DNA of 64,000 nt. Origin: Magicicada septendecula. Its lineage: Eukaryota; Arthropoda; Insecta; Hemiptera; Cicadidae. Within the stretch, counting starts at the first letter, position 1. The number at the start of each line of letters is the position of its first letter. The DNA lies in contig CM068370.1 in NCBI GenBank assembly GCA_034769895.1, forward strand, positions 44,442,844 to 44,506,843, read 5' to 3'. Below the pieces are notes generated by a model. It did not search any database and was not told where the DNA came from. It was given only the letters and a program-made list of their open reading frames with translations. Of the stretch, positions 60,346 to 64,000 are shown in pieces. A program made the position numbers and the translations under genes.

Positions 60346-60600
60346 CACTGTCTTGGGACTGGTACTCTACCTGCTCTCTACATCTACGACTTTCCACGAA
60401 AATCAAGTGTCATCTTAACCGCCTTTACTGATGAGACAACTGTTTTGTCTGTTGGAGACAATAAGGTAGAAGCAACTAACAAGTTTCAGCAAGACAGTTG
60501 ACCGAAGAATGGAGAACTAAAGATAACCAAACCAAGTCTATAAATATTGATTTGCAAGCTGTAAACAAAAACATGTTCTGGTCGAAACTTATGTAACAAG
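60346..60600 (+). pseudogene. Jockey-type LINE reverse transcriptase fragment
   Basis: Forward frames read TVLGLVLYLLSTS (family: SVLGPLLYLLYT), then DFPRKSSVILTAFTDETTVL (family: ....TATFADDTAVL) and KVEATNKFQQ, then LTEEWRTKDNQTKSINIDL (family: W...WRIKIN..KS). The catalytic FADD is changed to FTDE, and frame changes separate the pieces. It covers only the palm of RT. It is a dead fragment with no ends identified. Confidence 0.75.
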
Positions 60601-60689
60601 CGAATTTTCAAACTTGCTTTTGTACTTGGACAATAAAATGTGCTTGTCTTTTTAGTAATACACTCATTAAAAAAAACTGTCATAAAAAT

Positions 60690-60936
60690 AATACCTATTA
60701 TATCCTTTGTTGCTTCAGTATCTGGGACATCTCATGAGAAATGAACAGAGATTTTACTTATTGCTGTCCATACTACAGGGAAAAGTACTTGGAAAGAGAG
60801 GAGTTGGGCAACCGAGAATCTCATGGCTGAGAAATTTAAGGACCTGGTTTGGCATGAATACAACTAACATATTCCGTGCAGCAGTACAGAAAGTTAAAAT
60901 AGTCGGTATGATATCCAACATACGAAACGGATAGGA
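60690..60936 (+). pseudogene. LINE C-terminal fragment
   Basis: LLQYLGHLMRNEQRFYLLL, GKVLGKRGVGQPRISWLRNL and IFRAAVQKVKIVGMISNIRN follow the well-known arthropod LINE C-terminus (YLGH.MR...Y.LL..I..GK..GKRG.GR.R.SWL.NLR.W......LFR.A..K......I.N.R.G). The 75-codon frame is open to a stop after NIRNG, close to the true family end, but has no start codon. It belongs to a different LINE family from the jockey-type piece next to it. Confidence 0.85.
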
Positions 60937-61620
60937 ACTATCAGAAGAATGTCCTTTGTTCATATGAAAATAAAGCAGGTAAAATGAAATTGTTCTTTAT
61001 AAGCATGCACGTTAGTGTGTGTGTGTGCGTGTGTAAGGGCGGTTGATGGGGCAGGGCAGCATGACTGCAGACAACGACCCTTTAATGAAGTACTTGACAA
61101 CTGTGAACGACAGCTTAGAAACAGAATTACAAAAAATTACGTGTAGAGTGGTAGCCGTTGAGACGTGGTGGGAACATACAGCAGTTGCGTTGAATAACGT
61201 ATGAGGTTATATGCTCAAACTCTGACCCAGTTGCAGGCGACTGCAATAAACAGTTACATCATACTTTTTGTTATAAAACAAAAAAAGCACTTATTTCTGA
61301 ATCGTTTCGATCTATTTAGAATTACTTTCCGCCTACATGAATCCATTTGATGTGGATCGGTTTTTACTAGCTAACTGATTTCTGATCATGTCGATCAATC
61401 CTGGATGGAAAATTACAAACATGAGAATATACAATTACAGATTGCCAAAATATTTCTGGTACGATTCATAGAAAACTCAGAAATAAAACAAGACACATCA
61501 CAAGGATTAAATTTTATAAGCCAATTGCAATACCCACGTTGATTTATCAAGTGAGGCGTGGGGCATGACAAAAAAAAAGCGGCAAGATTCGTAGTGCTGA
61601 AATGGAGTTTCCTCAAAATA
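60937..61620. other. Non-coding sequence
   Basis: No gene is recognised. A short GT-rich tract lies near 61015-61035. Confidence 0.4.
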
Positions 61621-61885
61621 CGTCAAATTATACATTGCAAAATATAAGGCATAAAGATATCAGAGCAGAACTCGAAGTAAAAGACATAAATGAAATTATT
61701 TCAATTTAAAGAAGACAATAGTGGGATCATCTGTAAAGGATGACAGAAGATCGATTGCCGAAAGCGGCACTGAACTATAAAGACATTCGTAGATGATACG
61801 TGGGTCGTCCGAGGATGAGATGGGTGCCGGAACAGGTTTATATAATCTAATCTTTGAAGAGGAGAAGAAGAAGAAGAAGTTTGCC
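61621..61885 (+). pseudogene. Second LINE C-terminal fragment with purine-rich tail
   Basis: The forward translation reads NIRHKDIRAELEVKDINEII, then RMTEDRLPKAALNYK and YVGRPRMRWVPEQVY. This fits the family end (T....DIR..L....I...I......W..H..RM...RLPK.AL.Y...G.R..GRP..RW). Stops interrupt it. It runs into GAAGAGGAGAAG-type repeats (61855-61880), a common 3' tail of such LINEs. It differs from the C-terminus at 60690. Confidence 0.8.
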
Positions 61886-62226
61886 AAAATAAAATTCTTT
61901 ATTAGTGATATTACAACATATGACTTACTGTGTAAACAGAATGAAATTGAGCCGAGGAAGAAACTAAGCCGAAGTTTCTATATGAAGTATTTTATTTTTT
62001 TGTAAAAGAAATAGGGACAGAGGTAGAAGTGAGGTGTGCGTTTTATGTCAGATGGAAGGAATAAAAACATCGGCGGGGGCTGTGTCGGAGCCACGGCCGC
62101 AAATCTTCAGAGCATAGAATACGTCTGTGTGCTTTAGGTTTGTAAATGTGTTATGAATAAAACGGATAAAGGTATAGTTCCGATGCCGCTAAATATCATT
62201 TGTTTATATACTTTTTACTATGGTAA
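61886..62226. other. Non-coding sequence
   Basis: No gene is recognised. A GC-rich patch (CGGCGGGGGCTGTGTCGGAG) lies near 62072. Confidence 0.35.
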
Positions 62227-62592
62227 TTAATTCTGGTCTCCATGGTGTTGCAACGGCATCACTTTAACAGCCACTATCTTTACGTCCGTCTGGAACCACA
62301 GTCTGTCACAAACGTCACACGCGTGTCCAAATTCATTATTAAAGAATGTTTTGTGGATGTGCTTTGTAGCTAACTGCCACGTTTTGCTGAATTCGATCGG
62401 CTGATAAACTTGCGAAGTCGGGCGCTCTTCCTCATCCAACTCGACTTCAGTATTTATTTCCTTGTCTTTTAAGCGTTGTCGGTAAATCCTCTGACGTTCG
62501 GCATTGGTCATTTTGGATTTTTTGAATTTCCCATGATTTCCTCTACTCTCCTGTATGCGTTGACGATACTTTTGAGCACGTTTAGCATCCAT
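62227..62592 (-). CDS. Helitron-like ORF, N-terminal fragment (121 residues)
   Basis: From ATG at 62592 the product starts MDAKRAQKYRQRIQESRG and has two basic blocks, the second TNAERQRIYRQRLKDKE, then an acidic linker (VELDEEERPTS) and NEFGHACDVCDRLWFQTDV near its end. The (H/S)xC.VCDRLWF element is typical of the N-terminal part of Helitron replicase-helicase proteins and their arthropod relatives. The Rep and helicase domains do not follow, so this is a truncated gene or one exon. The 5' flank (62700-62800) contains the GC-rich palindrome-like GCGCGCCGAGCGGCGC. Family assignment rests on the short zinc-ligand motif and is moderate. Confidence 0.55.
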   Translation of the reverse strand: MDAKRAQKYRQRIQESRGNHGKFKKSKMTNAERQRIYRQRLKDKEINTEVELDEEERPTSQVYQPIEFSKTWQLATKHIHKTFFNNEFGHACDVCDRLWFQTDVKIVAVKVMPLQHHGDQN

Positions 62593-62619
62593 ATACCGCG
62601 ACCTTTTGTCCGAACACAC

Positions 62620-64000
62620 GATTTTTACAACTTGAATTACGATTATTCAAACCTCTTAATAATATCACCGCTATTACGGTACACTATGTAGATAGTACTT
62701 GATGAGACAATTTTAACGACACCTCACTCAACGTTCTATCGCATCGGAAACCGCAGATATACTAATTTTAGTGCGCGCCGAGCGGCGCAAAACATTTCTA
62801 TTTCTCCCCCAGCTCACCCCGCGCTGGATGATGGAATAGCCCGCTTATATTGTGCTAGTTATTATCTTTGTTCCTTTATCTGTCGAATGGTACCTCATAT
62901 AAGCGTGAATCTTTTGTCGTTTAGATAATATTTCAATTTCAAACGTGACGTGAAAACGTAACGCTCGATTTTCTGGTTGGCGGTGCCTATTGCTGGCCTG
63001 ACAGGTATTCTACGTCAAAATAGAGAGGGTGGCGGTCACTCACGCGAATTAAGGAAACCAGAACAGTTTTGTGAATGATAGAGATATAAACGAGTAAAGT
63101 AGCTTCAACATAGAAAGTGAAAATAGGTGCTGACAAGGTTTTTGAGGGAGCAGTGTAAGGAGAGGACAAGACAAAAAGGCAAAGATTGTTGAAACTACTC
63201 GATCACGTACAGTGTGGGGTGTCTCAGTCTGAAAGATAAAGCCTCAAGTCTGCAATAGATGCGAATGAAGAATGCAGTGGTGTGTAGGACCTACCATACG
63301 AGCTCCCGCGACAGTTCCTCCCCGGAAATTTTCCCTCCTGACAGTTGTGTGATTTCAGCTCTTGATAGTTTTCATTTCGTTCCCCTTCTTTAAGTATATT
63401 TCTTTCAAAATCTGAAACTACTCTGAGTTTGCAAGGTTGTGACTGTTTTGGCTTAATCAAATGATTAAATGATTGCTTCATATACTTTTTTACAAATATT
63501 TTATAATTAAAGAAAATACCTTCTAATCAACCTAAACCACGTTAATATTTTTTTGTCGTAAGACTAAAGTGTTGTGTTTTGTGTAGTCGATTTATAACCG
63601 TTTTTTATTTTTTACCATTTTTTGTTTTAATTTTTGGTTGTTTATTTTAATCTTTCCTTTATAGTATGTTTTCTCTTTGCATTACTTATCACTTATGTTA
63701 TTATCGAAGAAATAATTGCTAAACTTGTAATAAAAGAACAAAATATTTTAACGCAGCCGGATGGATAACACAAAAGCTGAGCCGTATGAGCAAAGAAACA
63801 TCTTAGACTACTTGCACGGAATTCCTCATAACTTGCAACTTTAAAGCTGTTAAATAAATCAGATGTATGGAGACTCATAACAATGTAAATAATAACAAGT
63901 AGTGATAACTAGTCATGCCTGTTATTTAATTTAGCACTAGAAAAAGCGATAAGAGACTACCAAGTAAACACAAGAAGTACGATCCTAACCAAAAGTATAC
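62620..64000. other. Non-coding sequence without recognised features
   Basis: Includes the GC-rich near-palindrome at 62773-62788 and an AT-rich right end. Short minus-strand frames (62987-63169, 63224-63481, 63693-63878) have no recognisable motifs. Confidence 0.4.

Noticed and set aside
63224-63481. 85-codon minus-strand frame as a host gene
   Set aside because: No recognisable motif, no clear promoter or splice signals, and chance length for the local composition.

Overview
The window looks like a repeat-dominated stretch of a large, AT-rich arthropod genome, most likely an insect (inference). The reasons are Ty3/gypsy elements with tRNA-Lys-like primer sites, arthropod-type LINE 3' ends, hAT, pogo-like and Helitron-like DNA transposons, and a tRNA-derived SINE. 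I see no complete host protein-coding gene. Two very short unassigned ORFs (21452-21592 and 57262-57420) are the only non-transposon coding candidates, and both are weak.

Layout. 1-2700: AT-rich sequence with a nested hairpin, a 65-bp minisatellite and an internally deleted LINE. 2701-5216: a TA microsatellite split by a probable solo LTR on the minus strand. 5217-20275: Ty3/gypsy element A, with 3.5-kb LTRs that are almost identical, gag, pol and a 90-bp tandem-repeat tract; the coding part is broken. 20276-24330: flank with a possible core promoter, a 250-bp TG microsatellite, a tRNA-Ser-like SINE with a clear target-site duplication, and a deleted hAT element with 8-bp target duplications. 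24325-37790: an old LINE split by Ty3/gypsy element B (24932-37343; gag looks whole, about one break in the element), followed at 37792-38616 by a short pogo/Tigger-like element. 38925-39085: small minisatellite. 40741-57246: an uninterrupted 16.5-kb satellite of about 174 copies of a 95-bp unit with higher-order repeats. 57247-64000: a piggyBac-type foldback element, ribozyme-like motifs, three unrelated LINE 3' remnants and a Helitron-like ORF.

How the parts relate. Elements A and B are diverged members of one lineage. They share gene order (gag with a long coiled coil, capsid and an Asn-rich tail instead of a zinc knuckle, then protease, RT, RNase H and integrase), the same purine tract next to the 3' LTR, and a gag-pol junction made of the slippery heptamer TTTAAAC plus a hairpin with a compensatory base pair. 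The solo LTR at 2740-5170 appears to be a third relative. The strongest leads are this frameshift cassette, the chain of primer-site-like modules inside the LTRs, the uneven divergence between the two LTRs of element B, and the 14-, 21- and 42-unit higher-order structure of the satellite.
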